This document shows positions 18,702-29,688 of a DNA stretch of 64,000 nucleotides, piece by piece. Under the pieces are notes generated by a model, which saw nothing but the letters and a program-made list of their open reading frames with translations, searched no databases and was not told the origin of the DNA. Position numbers and translations under genes: made by a program. This stretch comes from Styela clava. Its lineage: Eukaryota > Chordata > Ascidiacea > Stolidobranchia > Styelidae. Where the stretch lies: positions 3,286,001 to 3,350,000 of the forward strand of contig NC_135262.1 of assembly GCF_964204865.1 (NCBI RefSeq). The letters run 5' to 3'. How positions within the stretch are numbered: position 1 is the stretch's first letter; every line of letters starts with the position of its first letter.

Positions 18702-18957
18702 GACTGAAAACGCTAATGAAACAAGACAATGTTTGGATTTGATTAACTAATTCCACTCGTTCGCATTTGATTGGCGCCGACTATGCCGCCGACTGGAACA
18801 ATTCGTGGAACAAGATAATGTATAGATTTCAGTAACTAATTGTCAGGTGTGCGTCGACTGAAACTATCCGTGGAAGAAGATAACGTATAGATTTCGTTAA
18901 ATAATTGTCATTTTTTTATTTCTTGAAAGACAGACATAAACAAAAAGGACATCCAAA

Positions 18958-19029
18958 GCCACCAGTGGGGATCGAACTCACGACCCCTGGTTTGCAAGAC
19001 CAGTGCTCCAACCACTGAGCTATGGCGGC
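18958..19029 (-). tRNA. Thr-bodied tRNA with UGC anticodon
   Basis: As 4911-4982, with one T-stem and one D-loop substitution. Confidence 0.72.
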
Positions 19030-19214
19030 GACTCAACACGCGAAGGAAACAAGACAATGTGTAGATTTGATTAACTAATTTCACTCGTTCGGATTTGATT
19101 GGCGCCGACTGAAACTATGCATGGAACAAGATAATGTATAGGTTTCATTAACTAATTGTAAGGTTTGTTGTTTCATTAAAACGATAGATGGACATCAAAA
19201 AACTAGGAACCAAA

Positions 19215-19286
19215 GCCACCAGTGAGGATCGAACTCACGACCCCTGGTGTACAAGACCAGTGCTCTAACCACTGAGCTATGGCGGC
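19215..19286 (-). tRNA. tRNA-Thr (UGU)
   Basis: A38 to C in the anticodon loop. Otherwise consensus. Confidence 0.75.
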
Positions 19287-19473
19287 GACTGAAAACGCTA
19301 ATGAAACAAGACAATGTTGTGTGGATTTGATTAACTAATTTCACTTGTTCGGATTTGATTGGCGCCGACTGCAACTATGCATGGAACAAGATAATGTATA
19401 AATTTCATTAACTAATTGTAAGGTTTGTTGTTTCATTTTCTCGATAGTTAAACATAAAAAAATTGGAACCAAA

Positions 19474-19545
19474 GCCACCAGTGAGGATCGAACTCACGAC
19501 CCCTGGTTTACAAGACCAGTGCTCTAACCACTGAGCTATGGCGGC
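19474..19545 (-). tRNA. tRNA-Thr (UGU)
   Basis: Identical to the consensus. Confidence 0.95.
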
Positions 19546-19730
19546 CACTCAACACGCGAAGGAAACAAGACAATGTGTAGATTTGATTAACTAATTTCAC
19601 TCTTTCGGATTTGATTGGCGCCGACTGAAACTATGCATGGAACAAGATAATGTATAGATTTCATTAACTAATTGTAAGGTTTGTTATTTCATTTGAACGA
19701 TAGATGGACATCAAAAAACTAGGAACCAAA

Positions 19731-19802
19731 GCCACCAGTGAGGATCGAACTCACGACCCCTGGTTTACAAGACCAGTGCTCTAACCACTGAGCTATGGCG
19801 GC
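19731..19802 (-). tRNA. tRNA-Thr (UGU)
   Basis: Identical to the consensus. Confidence 0.95.
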
Positions 19803-20058
19803 GACTGAAAACGCTAATGAAACAAGACAATGTTTGGATTTGATTAACTAATTCCACTCGTTCGGATTTGATTGGCGCCGACTATGGCGCCGACTGAAAC
19901 TATTCGTGGAACAAGATAATGTATAGATTTCAGTAACTAATTGTCAGGTGTGCGTCGACTGAAACTATCCGTGGAAGAAGATAACGTATAGATTTCGTTA
20001 AATAATTGTCATTTTTTTATTTCTTGAAAGACAGACATAAACAAAAGGGACATCCAAA

Positions 20059-20130
20059 GCCACCAGTGGGGATCGAACTCACGACCCCTGGTTTGCAAGA
20101 CCAGTGCTCTAACCAATGAGCTATGGCGGC
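20059..20130 (-). tRNA. Thr-bodied tRNA with UGC anticodon
   Basis: As 18958-19029, with a different D-loop change. The two share a T-stem substitution and flanks, marking a local duplication of about 1.1 kb. Confidence 0.72.
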
Positions 20131-20315
20131 GACTCAACACGCGAAGGAAACAAGACAATGTGTAGATTTGATTAACTAATTTCACTCGTTCGGATTTGGT
20201 TGGCGCCGACTGAAACTATGCATGGAACAAGATAATGTATAGGTTTCATTAACTAATTGTAAGGTTTGTTGTTTCATTTAAACGATAGATGGACATCAAA
20301 AAAGTAGGAACCAAA

Positions 20316-20387
20316 GCCACCAGTGAGGATCGAACTCACGACCCCTGGTTTACAAGACCAGTGCTCTAACCACTGAGCTATGGCGGC
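20316..20387 (-). tRNA. tRNA-Thr (UGU)
   Basis: Identical to the consensus. Confidence 0.95.
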
Positions 20388-20571
20388 GACTGAAAACGCT
20401 AATGAAACAAGACAATGTTGTGTGGATTTGATTAACTAATTTCACTCGTTCGGATCCGATTGGCGCCAACAAGAACTATGCATGGAGCAAGACAATGTAT
20501 AGATTTCATTAACTATGAATGTCATTTTTTTAATTTCTTGAAAGATAGACAACACAAAGGGAGCATCCAAA

Positions 20572-20643
20572 GCCTCCAGTGAGGATCGACCTCACGACAC
20601 TTGGTTTACAAGACCAGCGCCCTAACAGCTGAGCTATGGCTGC
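20572..20643 (-). pseudogene. Divergent tRNA-Thr(UGU)-like unit, GCAGCC type
   Basis: Same subfamily as 640-711. 156 bp from 20728. Confidence 0.62.
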
Positions 20644-20727
20644 GACTGAAAACGCGGGTGGAACATGACAATGTGTGGATTTGATTGATTGGTTGATAAA
20701 GCAAAAGCAGTCAAAGACAACAATACA

Positions 20728-20799
20728 GCCACCAGCGAGATTCGAACTCGCGACCCCTGCTTTACGAGAGCAGTGCTCTAACCACTGAGCTATGGCGGC
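20728..20799 (-). tRNA. tRNA-Thr (CGU)
   Basis: Identical to the consensus CGU body. Confidence 0.94.
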
Positions 20800-20899
20800 G
20801 TCGAAAATCAAATGGAACGAAACAATTTATAGATTTCAATAACTAATTGCCATTTTCCTATTTTCTTGATAGATAGACATCACGGATCGAGCATGCAAA

Positions 20900-21155
20900 T
20901 CCAACAGTGAGGATCGAACTCACGACCCTTTGTTTACAAGACCAGTGCTCTAATTACGGATGTATGGTGATTACTGAAAAGACCGTTGGTAAAGGAAAAT
21001 GAATAGATTTGATTATCTACTTTCACTCGTTCGGATTCGATTGATTGGTTGATAGAGCAAAAGCAATTAAAGACAACAATTAAGCCACCAGTGAGGATCG
21101 AACTCGCGACCCCTGCTTTACGAGAGCAGTGCACTAACCAACGAACTATGGCGTT
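20900..21155 (-). pseudogene. Two tRNA-Thr pseudogenes (20900-20971, 21084-21155)
   Basis: Same pair type as 968-1223. Confidence 0.8.
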
Positions 21156-21263
21156 GAATGAAACTATGCATGGAACAAGATAATGTGTAGATTTCATTAA
21201 CTAATTGTAAGGTTTGTTGTTTCATTTACTCGATAGATGGACATCAAAAAACTAGGAACCAAA

Positions 21264-21335
21264 GCCACCAGTGAGGATCGAACTCACGACCCCTGGGTTA
21301 CAAGACCAGTGCTTTAACCACTGAGCTATGGCGGC
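21264..21335 (-). tRNA. tRNA-Thr (UGU), anticodon-stem mismatch
   Basis: A39 to C breaks the pair closing the anticodon loop, and there is one D-loop change. Confidence 0.62.
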
Positions 21336-21519
21336 GTCTGAACACGCAAAGGAAACAAGACATTGTGTGGATTTGATTAACTAATTTAACTCGTTCGGAT
21401 TTGATTGGCGCCGACTGCAACTATGCATGGAACAAGATAATGTATAGATTTCATTAACTAATTGTAAGGTTTCATGTTTCATTTACTCGATAGTTAAACA
21501 TAAAAAAATTGGAACCATA

Positions 21520-21591
21520 GCCACCAGTGAGAATCGAACTCATGACCCCTGGTTTACAAGACCAGTGCTCTAACCAGTGAGCTATGGCGGC
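21520..21591 (-). tRNA. tRNA-Thr (UGU), T-stem mismatch
   Basis: Changes in the T stem, T loop and D loop. The anticodon arm and acceptor are consensus. Confidence 0.6.
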
Positions 21592-21790
21592 GACTGAAAA
21601 CGCTAATTAAACAAGACAATGTTTGGATTTGATTAACTAATTCCACTCGTTCGGATTTGATTGGCGCCGACTATGGCGCCGACTGAAACTATTCATGGAA
21701 CAAGATAATGTATAGATTTCAGTAACTAATTGTCAGGTATGTTGCTTCATTTACTCGATAGTTAAGACATAAAATAAACAAAGAACCAAA

Positions 21791-21862
21791 GCCTCAATTG
21801 AGGATCGAACTCAGGACCCCTGGTTTACGGGACCAGTGCCCTAACCACTGAGCTATGGCGGC
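21791..21862 (-). tRNA. tRNA-Thr (CGU), C33 family
   Basis: Loop CCCGTAA, with mismatches in the acceptor 3' strand and T stem. Confidence 0.42.
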
Positions 21863-22034
21863 GACTAAAATCGCGAATGAAACAAGATAATGTGTGGATT
21901 TGATTAACTAGTTCGGATCCGATTGGCGCCAACTGAAACTATGCATGGAGCAAGACAATGTATAGATTTCATTAACTATGAATGCCATTTTTTTAATTTC
22001 TTGAGAGATAGACAATACAAACGTAGCATCCAAA

Positions 22035-22106
22035 GCCTCCAGTGAGGATTTAACTCACGACCCTTGGTTTACAAGACCAGCGCCCTAACAACTGAGATAT
22101 GGCTGC
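22035..22106 (-). pseudogene. Divergent tRNA-Thr(UGU)-like unit, GCAGCC type
   Basis: As 8516-8587, with T loop broken (TTAAATCC) and a box A change. Confidence 0.7.
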
Positions 22107-22173
22107 GACTGAAAACGCGGGTGGAACATGACAATGTGTGGGTTTGATTGATTGATAGATAAAGCAAAATATA

Positions 22174-22245
22174 GCCACCAGCGAGATTCGAACTCGCGAC
22201 CCCTGCTTTACGAGAGCAGTGCTCTAACCACTGAGCTATGGCGGC
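22174..22245 (-). tRNA. tRNA-Thr (CGU)
   Basis: Identical to the consensus CGU body. Shortened downstream spacer as at 8655, but here a T4 run is present. Confidence 0.92.
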
Positions 22246-22346
22246 GTTGAAAATGCAAATGGAACGAAACAATTTATAGATTTCAATGACTAATTGCCAT
22301 TTTCTTATTTTCTTGATAGATAGACATCACGGAACGAGCATGCAAA

Positions 22347-22966
22347 GCCACCAGTGAGGATCGAACTCACGACCCCTGGTTTACAAGACCAGTGCTCTGA
22401 TTACAGATGTATGGCGGCTACTGAAAAGACCGTTGGAACAGGACAATGTATAGATTTGAATACCTACTTTCACTCGTTCGGATTTGACGGATTGTTAAAT
22501 ATACCATAAGAAGCCGTCCTGAACAGCAATAAAGCCACCTGCTCGGTTACAATTCGCGACTCCTGCTTTACGAGAGCATTGCACTAACCATTGAACTATG
22601 GCGTCGACTGAAACTATACATGAAAGAGGCTAAGGTATAGATTTTGTTAAATAGTTGTTATTTTTTAATTTTCTTGAAAGATAGAAATAAACAAAGGGAT
22701 ATCCAAAGCCACTAGAGATGATCGAACTCACGACCCCTGGTTTACAAGACCAGTGCTCTAATTGCGGATGTATATCGGCTACTGAAAAGACCGTTGGAAA
22801 AGGATAATGTATAGATTTGATTAACTACTTTCACTCGTTTGGATTTGACGGATTGTTAGATATACCATAAGAAGCCGTCCAGAACAGCAATAAAGCCACC
22901 TGCTCGGTTACAACTCGCGACTCCTGCTTTACGAGAGCACTGCACTAACCATTGAACTATGGCGTC
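22347..22966 (-). pseudogene. Run of four decayed tRNA-Thr units
   Basis: 22347-22418 and 22708-22779 (UGU, no box A); 22534-22605 and 22895-22966 (CGU, ruined T arm). Confidence 0.8.
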
Positions 22967-23069
22967 GATTGAAACTATGCATGGAACAAGATAATATGTA
23001 GATTTCGTTAAATAGTTGTTATTTTTTAATTTTCTTGAAAGATAGACAAAAACAAAAGCGACACCCAAT

Positions 23070-23141
23070 GCCACCAGTGAGAATCGAACTCACGACCCCT
23101 GGTTTACAAGACCAGTGCTCTAACCACTGAGCTATGGCGGC
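23070..23141 (-). tRNA. tRNA-Thr (UGU)
   Basis: As 3425-3496: one harmless T-loop change and all stems paired. Confidence 0.85.
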
Positions 23142-23250
23142 GACTGAAAAGACTGAAACAAGACAATGTGTGGATTTGATTAACTACTTTAGCTCGTTCG
23201 GATTTGATTGATTGGTTGATAGAGCAAAAGCAGTTAAAGCCAGCAATTAA

Positions 23251-23322
23251 GCCATCAGTGAGGATCGAACTCGCGACCCCTGCTTTATGAGAGCAGTGCA
23301 CTAACCATTGAACTATAGCGTT
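23251..23322 (-). pseudogene. tRNA-Thr-derived unit with CAU anticodon
   Basis: Loop CTCATAA. Acceptor decayed on both strands. Confidence 0.75.
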
Positions 23323-23431
23323 GACTGAAACTATGCATGGAACAAGATAATGTGTAGATTTCATTAACTAATTGTAAGGTTTGTTGTTTCATTTACTCGA
23401 TAGATAAGACATAAAAAAACAAAGAACCAAA

Positions 23432-23503
23432 GCCACCAGTGAGGATCGAATTCACGACCCCTGGTTTACGGGACCAGTGCCCTGACCACTGAGCTATAGC
23501 GGC
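23432..23503 (-). tRNA. tRNA-Thr (CGU), C33 family
   Basis: Loop CCCGTAA, a T-stem mismatch, and an acceptor change absent from its duplicate at 31529. Confidence 0.45.
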
Positions 23504-23684
23504 GACTAAAATCGCGAATGAAACAAGACAATGTGTGGATTTGATTAACTAATTTCACTCGTTCGGATCCGATTGGCGCCAACTGAAACTATTCATGGAG
23601 CAAGACAATGTATGGATTTCATTAACTATGAACGTCATTTTTTTAATTTCTTTATAGATAGACAATACAAGGAGAGCATCCAAC

Positions 23685-23756
23685 GCCTCCAGTGAGGATC
23701 GAACTCACGACCTTGGGTTTACAAAACCAGCGCCCTAACAGCTGAACTATGGCTGC
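23685..23756 (-). pseudogene. Divergent tRNA-Thr(UGU)-like unit, GCAGCC type
   Basis: Subfamily of 1506-1577, with box A TAGTTCAG. Confidence 0.65.
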
Positions 23757-23840
23757 GACTGAAAACGCGGGTGGAACATGACAATGTGTGGATTTGATTG
23801 ATTGGTTGATAAAGCAAAAGCAGTCAAAGACAACAATACA

Positions 23841-23912
23841 GCCACCAGCGAGATTTGAACTCGCGACCCCTGCTTTACGAGAGCAGTGCTCTAACCACTG
23901 AGCTATGGCGGC
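23841..23912 (-). tRNA. tRNA-Thr (CGU)
   Basis: One T-loop substitution (TTCAAAT), a form also found in vertebrate tRNA-Thr. All stems pair. Confidence 0.85.
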
Positions 23913-24013
23913 GTCGAGAATGCAAATGGAACGAAACAATTTAGAGATTTCAATGACTAATTGCCATTTTCTTATTTTCTTGATAGATAGACATCACGGA
24001 ACGAGCATGCAAA

Positions 24014-24447
24014 GCCACCAGTGAGGATCGAACTCGCGACCCCTACTTAATGAGAGCAGTGCACCAACCAATGAACTATGGCGTTGACTGAAACTATGCA
24101 TGGAACAAGATTATGTGTAGATTTCATTAACAAATTGTAAGGTTTGATGTTTCATTTACTTGCTAGATGGACATCAAAAAACTAGGAACCAACGCCACCA
24201 GCGAGGACTCACGTGCCCTGGTTTACAAGACCAGTGTTCTAACCACTGAGCTATGGCGGCGACTCAAAACGCTAATGAAACAAGACAATGTGTAGATTTG
24301 ATTAACTACTTTCACTCGTTCGGATTTGACGGATTGTTAGATATACCATAAGAAGCCGTCCAGAACAGCAATAAAGCCACCTGCTCGGTTACAACTCGCG
24401 ACTCCTGCTTTACGAGAGCACTGCACTAACCATTGAACTATGGCGTC
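24014..24447 (-). pseudogene. Three decayed units (24014-24085, 24194-24260, 24376-24447)
   Basis: A CAU unit with loop CTCATTA; a 67-nt UGU unit whose T arm is rearranged; and a CGU unit with a ruined T arm. Confidence 0.8.
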
Positions 24448-24550
24448 GATTGAAACTATGCATGGAACAAGATAATATGTAGATTTCGTTAAATAGTTGT
24501 TATTTTTTAATTTTCTTGAAAGATAGACATAAACAAAAGCGACATCCAAT

Positions 24551-24622
24551 GCCACCAGTGAGAAACGAACTCACGACCCCTGGTTTACAAGACCAGTGCT
24601 CTAACCACTGAGCTATGGCGGC
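24551..24622 (-). tRNA. tRNA-Thr (UGU), T-loop change
   Basis: T loop TTCGTTT, losing conserved A58. Otherwise consensus. Confidence 0.65.
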
Positions 24623-24731
24623 GACTGAAAAGACTGAAACAAGACAATGTGTGGATTTGATTAACTACTTTAGCTCGTTCGGATTTGATTGATTGGTTGA
24701 TAGAGCAAAAGCAGTTAAAGACAGCAATTAA

Positions 24732-24803
24732 GCCACCAGTGAGGATCGAACTCGCGACCCCTGCTTTATGAGAGCAGTGCACTAACCATTGAACTATGGC
24801 GTT
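24732..24803 (-). pseudogene. tRNA-Thr-derived unit with CAU anticodon
   Basis: Loop CTCATAA, acceptor AACGCCA. Confidence 0.75.
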
Positions 24804-24912
24804 GACTGAAACTATGCATGGAACAAGATAATGTGTAGATTTCATTAACTAATTGTAAGGTTTGTTGTTTCATTTACTCGATAGATAAGACATAAAAAAA
24901 CAAAGAACCAAA

Positions 24913-24984
24913 TCCACCAGTGAGGATCGAATTCACGACCCCTGGTTTACGGGACCAGTGCCCTGACCACTGAGCTATGGCGGC
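24913..24984 (-). tRNA. tRNA-Thr (CGU), C33 family
   Basis: Loop CCCGTAA. The terminal acceptor base is changed (pair 1-72 lost). Confidence 0.42.
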
Positions 24985-25165
24985 GACTAAAATCGCGAAT
25001 GAAACAAGACAATGTGTGGATTTGATTAACTAATTTCACTCGTTCGGATCCGATTGGCGCCAACTGAAACTATTCATGGAGCAAGACAATGTATGGATTT
25101 CATTAACTATGAACGTCATTTTTTTAATTTCTTTATAGATAGACAATAGAAGGAGAGCATCCAAC

Positions 25166-25237
25166 GCCTCCAGTGAGGATCGAACTCACGACCTTGGGTT
25201 TACAAAACCAGCGCCCTAACAGCTGAACTATGGCTGC
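25166..25237 (-). pseudogene. Divergent tRNA-Thr(UGU)-like unit, GCAGCC type
   Basis: As 23685-23756. Confidence 0.65.
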
Positions 25238-25321
25238 GACTGAAAACGCGGGTGGAACATGACAATGTGTGGATTTGATTGATTGGTTGATAAAGCAAAA
25301 GCAGTCACAGACAACAATACA

Positions 25322-25393
25322 GCCACCAGCGAGATTTGAACTCGCGACCCCTGCTTTACGAGAGCAGTGCTCTAACCACTGAGCTATGGCGGC
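25322..25393 (-). tRNA. tRNA-Thr (CGU)
   Basis: Same body as 23841-23912. Confidence 0.85.
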
Positions 25394-25494
25394 GTCGAGA
25401 ATGCAAATGGAACGAAACAATTTAGAGATTTCAATGACTAATTGCCATTTTCTTATTTTCTTGATAGATAGACATCACGGAACGAGCATGCAAA

Positions 25495-25938
25495 GCCACC
25501 TGTGAGGATCGAACTCGCGACCCCTACTTAATGAGAGCAGTGCACTAACCAATGAACTATGGCGTTGACTGAAACTATGCATGGAACAAGATTATGTGTA
25601 GATTTCATTAACAAATTGTAAGGTTTGATGTTTCATTTACTTGCTAGATGGACATCAAAAAACTAGGAACCAACGCCACCAGCGAGGACCAGTGAGGACT
25701 CACGAGCCCTGGTTTACAAGACCAGTGCTCTAACCACTGAGCTATGGCGGCGACTCAAAACGCTAATGAAACAAGACAATGTGTAGATTTGATTAACTAC
25801 TTTCACTCGTTCGGATTTGACGGATTGTTAGATATACCATAAGAAGCCGTCCAGAACAGCAATAAAGCCACCTGCTCGGTTACAACTCGCGACTCCTGCT
25901 TTACGAGAGCACTGCACTAACCATTGAACTATGGCGTC
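25495..25938 (-). pseudogene. Three decayed units (25495-25566, 25675-25751, 25867-25938)
   Basis: As 24014-24447, except that the middle unit is 77 nt, with a duplicated piece in its T arm. Confidence 0.8.
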
Positions 25939-26041
25939 GATTGAAACTATGCATGGAACAAGATAATATGTAGATTTCGTTAAATAGTTGTTATTTTTTA
26001 ATTTTCTTGAAAGATAGACATAAACAAAAGCGACATCCAAT

Positions 26042-26113
26042 GCCACCAGTGAGAAACGAACTCACGACCCCTGGTTTACAAGACCAGTGCTCTAACCACT
26101 GAGCTATGGCGGC
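26042..26113 (-). tRNA. tRNA-Thr (UGU), T-loop change
   Basis: Same body as 24551-24622. Confidence 0.65.
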
Positions 26114-26222
26114 GACTGAAAAGACTGGAACAAGACAATGTGTGGATTTGATTAACTACTTTAGCTCGTTCGGATTTGATTGATTGGTTGATAGAGCAAA
26201 AGCAGTTAAAGACAGCAATTAA

Positions 26223-26294
26223 GCCACCAGTGAGGATCGAACTCGCGACCCCTGCTTTATGAGAGCAGTGCACTAACCATTGAACTATGGCGTT
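26223..26294 (-). pseudogene. tRNA-Thr-derived unit with CAU anticodon
   Basis: Same as 24732-24803. Confidence 0.75.
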
Positions 26295-26403
26295 GACTGA
26301 AACTATGCATGGAACAAGATAATGTGTAGATTTCATTAACTAATTGTAAGGTTTGTTGTTTCATTTACTCGATAGATAAGACATAAAAAAACAAAGAACC
26401 AAA

Positions 26404-26475
26404 GCCACCAGTGAGGATCGAATTCACGACCCCTGGTTTACGGGACCAGTGCCCTGACCACTGAGCTATGGCGGC
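26404..26475 (-). tRNA. tRNA-Thr (CGU), C33 family
   Basis: Loop CCCGTAA, intact acceptor, one T-stem mismatch. Confidence 0.48.
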
Positions 26476-26656
26476 GACTAAAATCGCGAATGAAACAAGA
26501 CAATGTGTGGATTTGATTAACTAATTTCACTCGTTCGGATCCGATTGGCGCCAACTGAAACTATTCATGGAGCAAGACAATGTATGGATTTCATTAACTA
26601 TGAACGTCATTTTTTAAATTTCTTTATAGATAGACAATACAAGGAGAGCATCCAAA

Positions 26657-26728
26657 GCCTCCAGTGAGGATCGAACTCACGACCTTGGGTTTACAAAACC
26701 AGCGCCCTAACAGCTGAGCTATGGCTGC
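26657..26728 (-). pseudogene. Divergent tRNA-Thr(UGU)-like unit, GCAGCC type
   Basis: Subfamily of 1506-1577, with normal box A. Confidence 0.65.
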
Positions 26729-26812
26729 GACTGAAAACGCGGGTGGAACATGACAATGTGTGGATTTGATTGATTGGTTGATAAAGCAAAAGCAGTCAAA
26801 GACAACAATACA

Positions 26813-26884
26813 GCCACCAGCGAGATTCGAACTCGCGACCCCTGCTTCACGAGAGCAGTGCTCTAACCACTGAGCTATGGCGGC
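26813..26884 (-). tRNA. tRNA-Thr (CGU)
   Basis: A37 to G in the anticodon loop. Otherwise consensus. Confidence 0.78.
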
Positions 26885-26985
26885 GTCGAGAATGCAAATG
26901 GAACAAAACAATTTAGAGATTTCAATGACTAATTGCCATTTTCTTATTTTCTTGATAGATAGACATCACGGAACGAGCATGCAAA

Positions 26986-27429
26986 GCCACCAGTGAGGAT
27001 CGAACTCGCGACCCCTACTTAATGAGAGCAGTGCACCAACCAATGAACTATGGCGTTGACTGAAACTACGCATGGAACAAGATTATGTGTAGATTTCATT
27101 AACAAATTGTAAGGTTTGATGTTTCATTTACTTCCTAGATGGACATCAAAAAACTAGGACACAACGCCACCAGCGAGGACCAGTGAGGACTCACGAGCCC
27201 TGGTTTACAAGACCAGTGCTCTAACCACTGAGCTATGGCGGCGACTGAAAACGCTAATGAAACAAGACAATGTGTAGATTTGATTAACTACTTTCACTTG
27301 TTCGGATTTGATTGATTGGTGGATATACCAAGAGAAGCCGTCCAAAACAGCAATGAAGTCACCAGCGCGGTTCCAACTCGCGACTTCTGCTTCACGACAG
27401 CAGTGTACAAACCAATGAACTATGGCGTC
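26986..27429 (-). pseudogene. Three decayed units (26986-27057, 27166-27242, 27358-27429)
   Basis: A CAU-type unit; a 77-nt UGU unit with rearranged T arm; and a CGU derivative with loop GTCGTGA and a lost T loop. Confidence 0.78.
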
Positions 27430-27526
27430 GACTGAAACTATCCGTGGAAGAAGATAATGTATAGATTTCGTTAAATAATTGTCATTTTTTATTTCTTGAA
27501 AGACATAAACAAAAGGGACATCCAAA

Positions 27527-27598
27527 GCCACCAGTGAGGATCGAACTCACGACTCCTGGTTTGCAAGACCAGTGCTCTAACCACTGAGCTATGGCGGC
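27527..27598 (-). tRNA. Thr-bodied tRNA with UGC anticodon
   Basis: As 4911-4982, with one variable-loop change. All stems pair. Confidence 0.78.
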
Positions 27599-27783
27599 GA
27601 CTTAACACGCGAAGGAAACAAGACAATGTGTAGATTTGATTACCTAATTTCACTCGTTCGGATTTGATTGGCGCCGACTGAAACTATGCATGGAACAAGA
27701 TAATGTATAGATTTCATTAACTAATTGTAAGGTTTGTTGTTTCATTTAAACGATAGATGGACATCAAAAAACTAGGAACCAAA

Positions 27784-27855
27784 GCCACCAGTGAGTATCG
27801 AACTCACGACCCCTGGTTTACAAGACCAGTGCTCTAACCACTGAGCTATGGCGGC
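27784..27855 (-). tRNA. tRNA-Thr (UGU), T-stem mismatch
   Basis: One T-stem substitution next to the loop. Otherwise consensus. Confidence 0.7.
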
Positions 27856-28053
27856 GACTGAAAACGCTAATAAAATAAGTCAATGTTTGGATTTGATTAA
27901 CTAATTCCACTCGTTCGGATTTGATTGGCGCCGACTATGGCGCCAACTGAAACTATTCATGGAACAAGATAATGTATAGATTTCAGTAAGTAATTGTCAG
28001 GTGTGTTGTTTCATTTATTCGATAGATAACACATAAAAAAACAAAGAACCAAA

Positions 28054-28125
28054 GCCACCAGCGGGGATCGAACTCACGACCCCTGGTTTACGGCACCAGT
28101 GCCCTAGCCACAGAGCTATGACGGC
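28054..28125 (-). pseudogene. C33-family unit, degraded
   Basis: Loop GCCGTAA, with D-arm changes (CTCTGTGGCTAG) and acceptor and T-stem mismatches. Confidence 0.55.
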
Positions 28126-28306
28126 GACTAAAATCGCGAATGAAACAAGACAATGTGTGAATTTGATTAACTACTTCCACTCGTTCGGATCCGATTGGCG
28201 CAAACTGAAACTATGCACGGAGCAAGACAATGTATAGATTTCATAAGCTATGAATGTCATTTTCTTAATTTCTTGATAGATAGACAACACAAAGGGGGCA
28301 TCCAAA

Positions 28307-28378
28307 GCCTCCAGTGAGGATCGAACTCACGATCTTTGGTTTACAAGACCAGCGTCCAAACAGCTGAGCTATGGCTGC
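28307..28378 (-). pseudogene. Divergent tRNA-Thr(UGU)-like unit, GCAGCC type
   Basis: Family acceptor mismatches, plus changed D loop (TTTGGAC) and variable loop. Confidence 0.68.
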
Positions 28379-28462
28379 GACTGAATACGCGGGTGGAACA
28401 TGACAATGTGTGGATTTGATTGATTGGTTGATAAAGCAAAAGCAGTCAAAGACAACAATACA

Positions 28463-29252
28463 GCCACCAACGAGATTCGAACTCGCGACCCCTGCTTTAG
28501 AAAGCAGTGCTCTAACCACTGAGCTATGGCGGCGTCGAAAATTCAACGGAACCCGAACAATTTATAGATTTCATTGACTAATTGCCATTTTCTTATTTTA
28601 TTGATAGATAGACATCACGGAACGAGCATGCAAAGCCACCAGTGAGGATCGAACTCACGACCCCTGGTTTACAAGACCAGTGCTCTAATTACGGATGTAT
28701 ATCGGCTACTGAAAAGACCGTTGGAAAAGGACAATATATAGATTTGATTAACTACCTTCACTCGTTCGGATTTGACGGATTGTTAAATATACCATAAGAA
28801 GACGTCCAGAACAGCAATAAAGCCACCTGCTCGGTTACAACTCGCGAATCCTGCCTTACGAGAGCATTGCACTGACCATTGAACTAGGGCGTCGACTGAA
28901 GCTATACATGAAAGAAGATAAGGTATAGATTTTGGTAAATAGTTGTTATTTTTCAATTTTCTTGAAAGATGGACATAAACAAAAGGGACATCCAGAGCCA
29001 CCAGTGAGGACCGAACTCACGACCCCTGGTTTACAAGACCAGTGCTCTAATTACGGATGTATATCGGCTACTGAAAAGACCGTTGAAAAAGGATAATGTA
29101 TAGATTTGATTAACTACTTTCACTCGTTCGGATTTGATTGATTGGTTGATAGAGCAAAAGCAGCTAAAGACAGCAATTAAGCCACCAGTGAGGATCGAAC
29201 TCGCGACCCCTGCTTTATGAGAGCAGTGCACTAACCAATGAACTATGGCGAT
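28463..29252 (-). pseudogene. Run of five pseudogenes
   Basis: 28463-28533 is a CGU unit of 71 nt whose anticodon loop is only six bases (TTCTAA), with everything else near consensus. Then 28635-28706 (UGU, no box A), 28822-28893 (ruined T arm), 28997-29068 (UGU, no box A) and 29181-29252 (CAU). Confidence 0.82.
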
Positions 29253-29360
29253 GACTGAAACTATGCATGGAACAAGATAATGTGTAGACTTCATTAACTA
29301 ATTGTAAGGTTTGTTGTTTCATTTACTCGATAGATGGACATCAAAAAACTAGGAACCAAA

Positions 29361-29432
29361 GCCACCAGTGAGGATCGAACTCACGACCCCTGGGTTACAA
29401 GACCAGTGCTTTAACCACTGAGCTATGGCGGC
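29361..29432 (-). tRNA. tRNA-Thr (UGU), anticodon-stem mismatch
   Basis: Duplicate of 21264-21335. Confidence 0.62.
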
Positions 29433-29616
29433 GTCTGAACACGCAAAGGAAACAAGACATTGTGTGGATTTGATTAACTAATTTAACTCGTTCGGATTTG
29501 ATTGGCGCCGACTGCAACTATGCATGGAACAAGATAATGTATAGATTTCATTAACTAATTGTAAGGTTTCATGTTTCATTTACTCGATAGTTAAACATAA
29601 AAAAATTGGAACCATA

Positions 29617-29688
29617 GCCACCAGTGAGAATCGAACTCATGACCCCTGGTTTACAAGACCAGTGCTCTAACCAGTGAGCTATGGCGGC
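29617..29688 (-). tRNA. tRNA-Thr (UGU), T-stem mismatch
   Basis: Duplicate of 21520-21591. Confidence 0.6.

Larger units (their letters stand above)
23070..26041. repeat. 1.48-1.49-kb superunit, two full tandem copies
   Basis: The order UGU gene, CAU unit, C33 unit, GCAGCC unit, CGU gene, CAU-type pseudogene, T-loop-rearranged UGU unit, T-arm pseudogene repeats from 23,070 (1,481 bp) and 24,551 (1,491 bp), and a third, partial copy starts at 26,042. Copied again at 31,167, 32,658 and 34,149. Related 1,293-bp superunits begin at 9,551 and 10,844. Confidence 0.9.
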
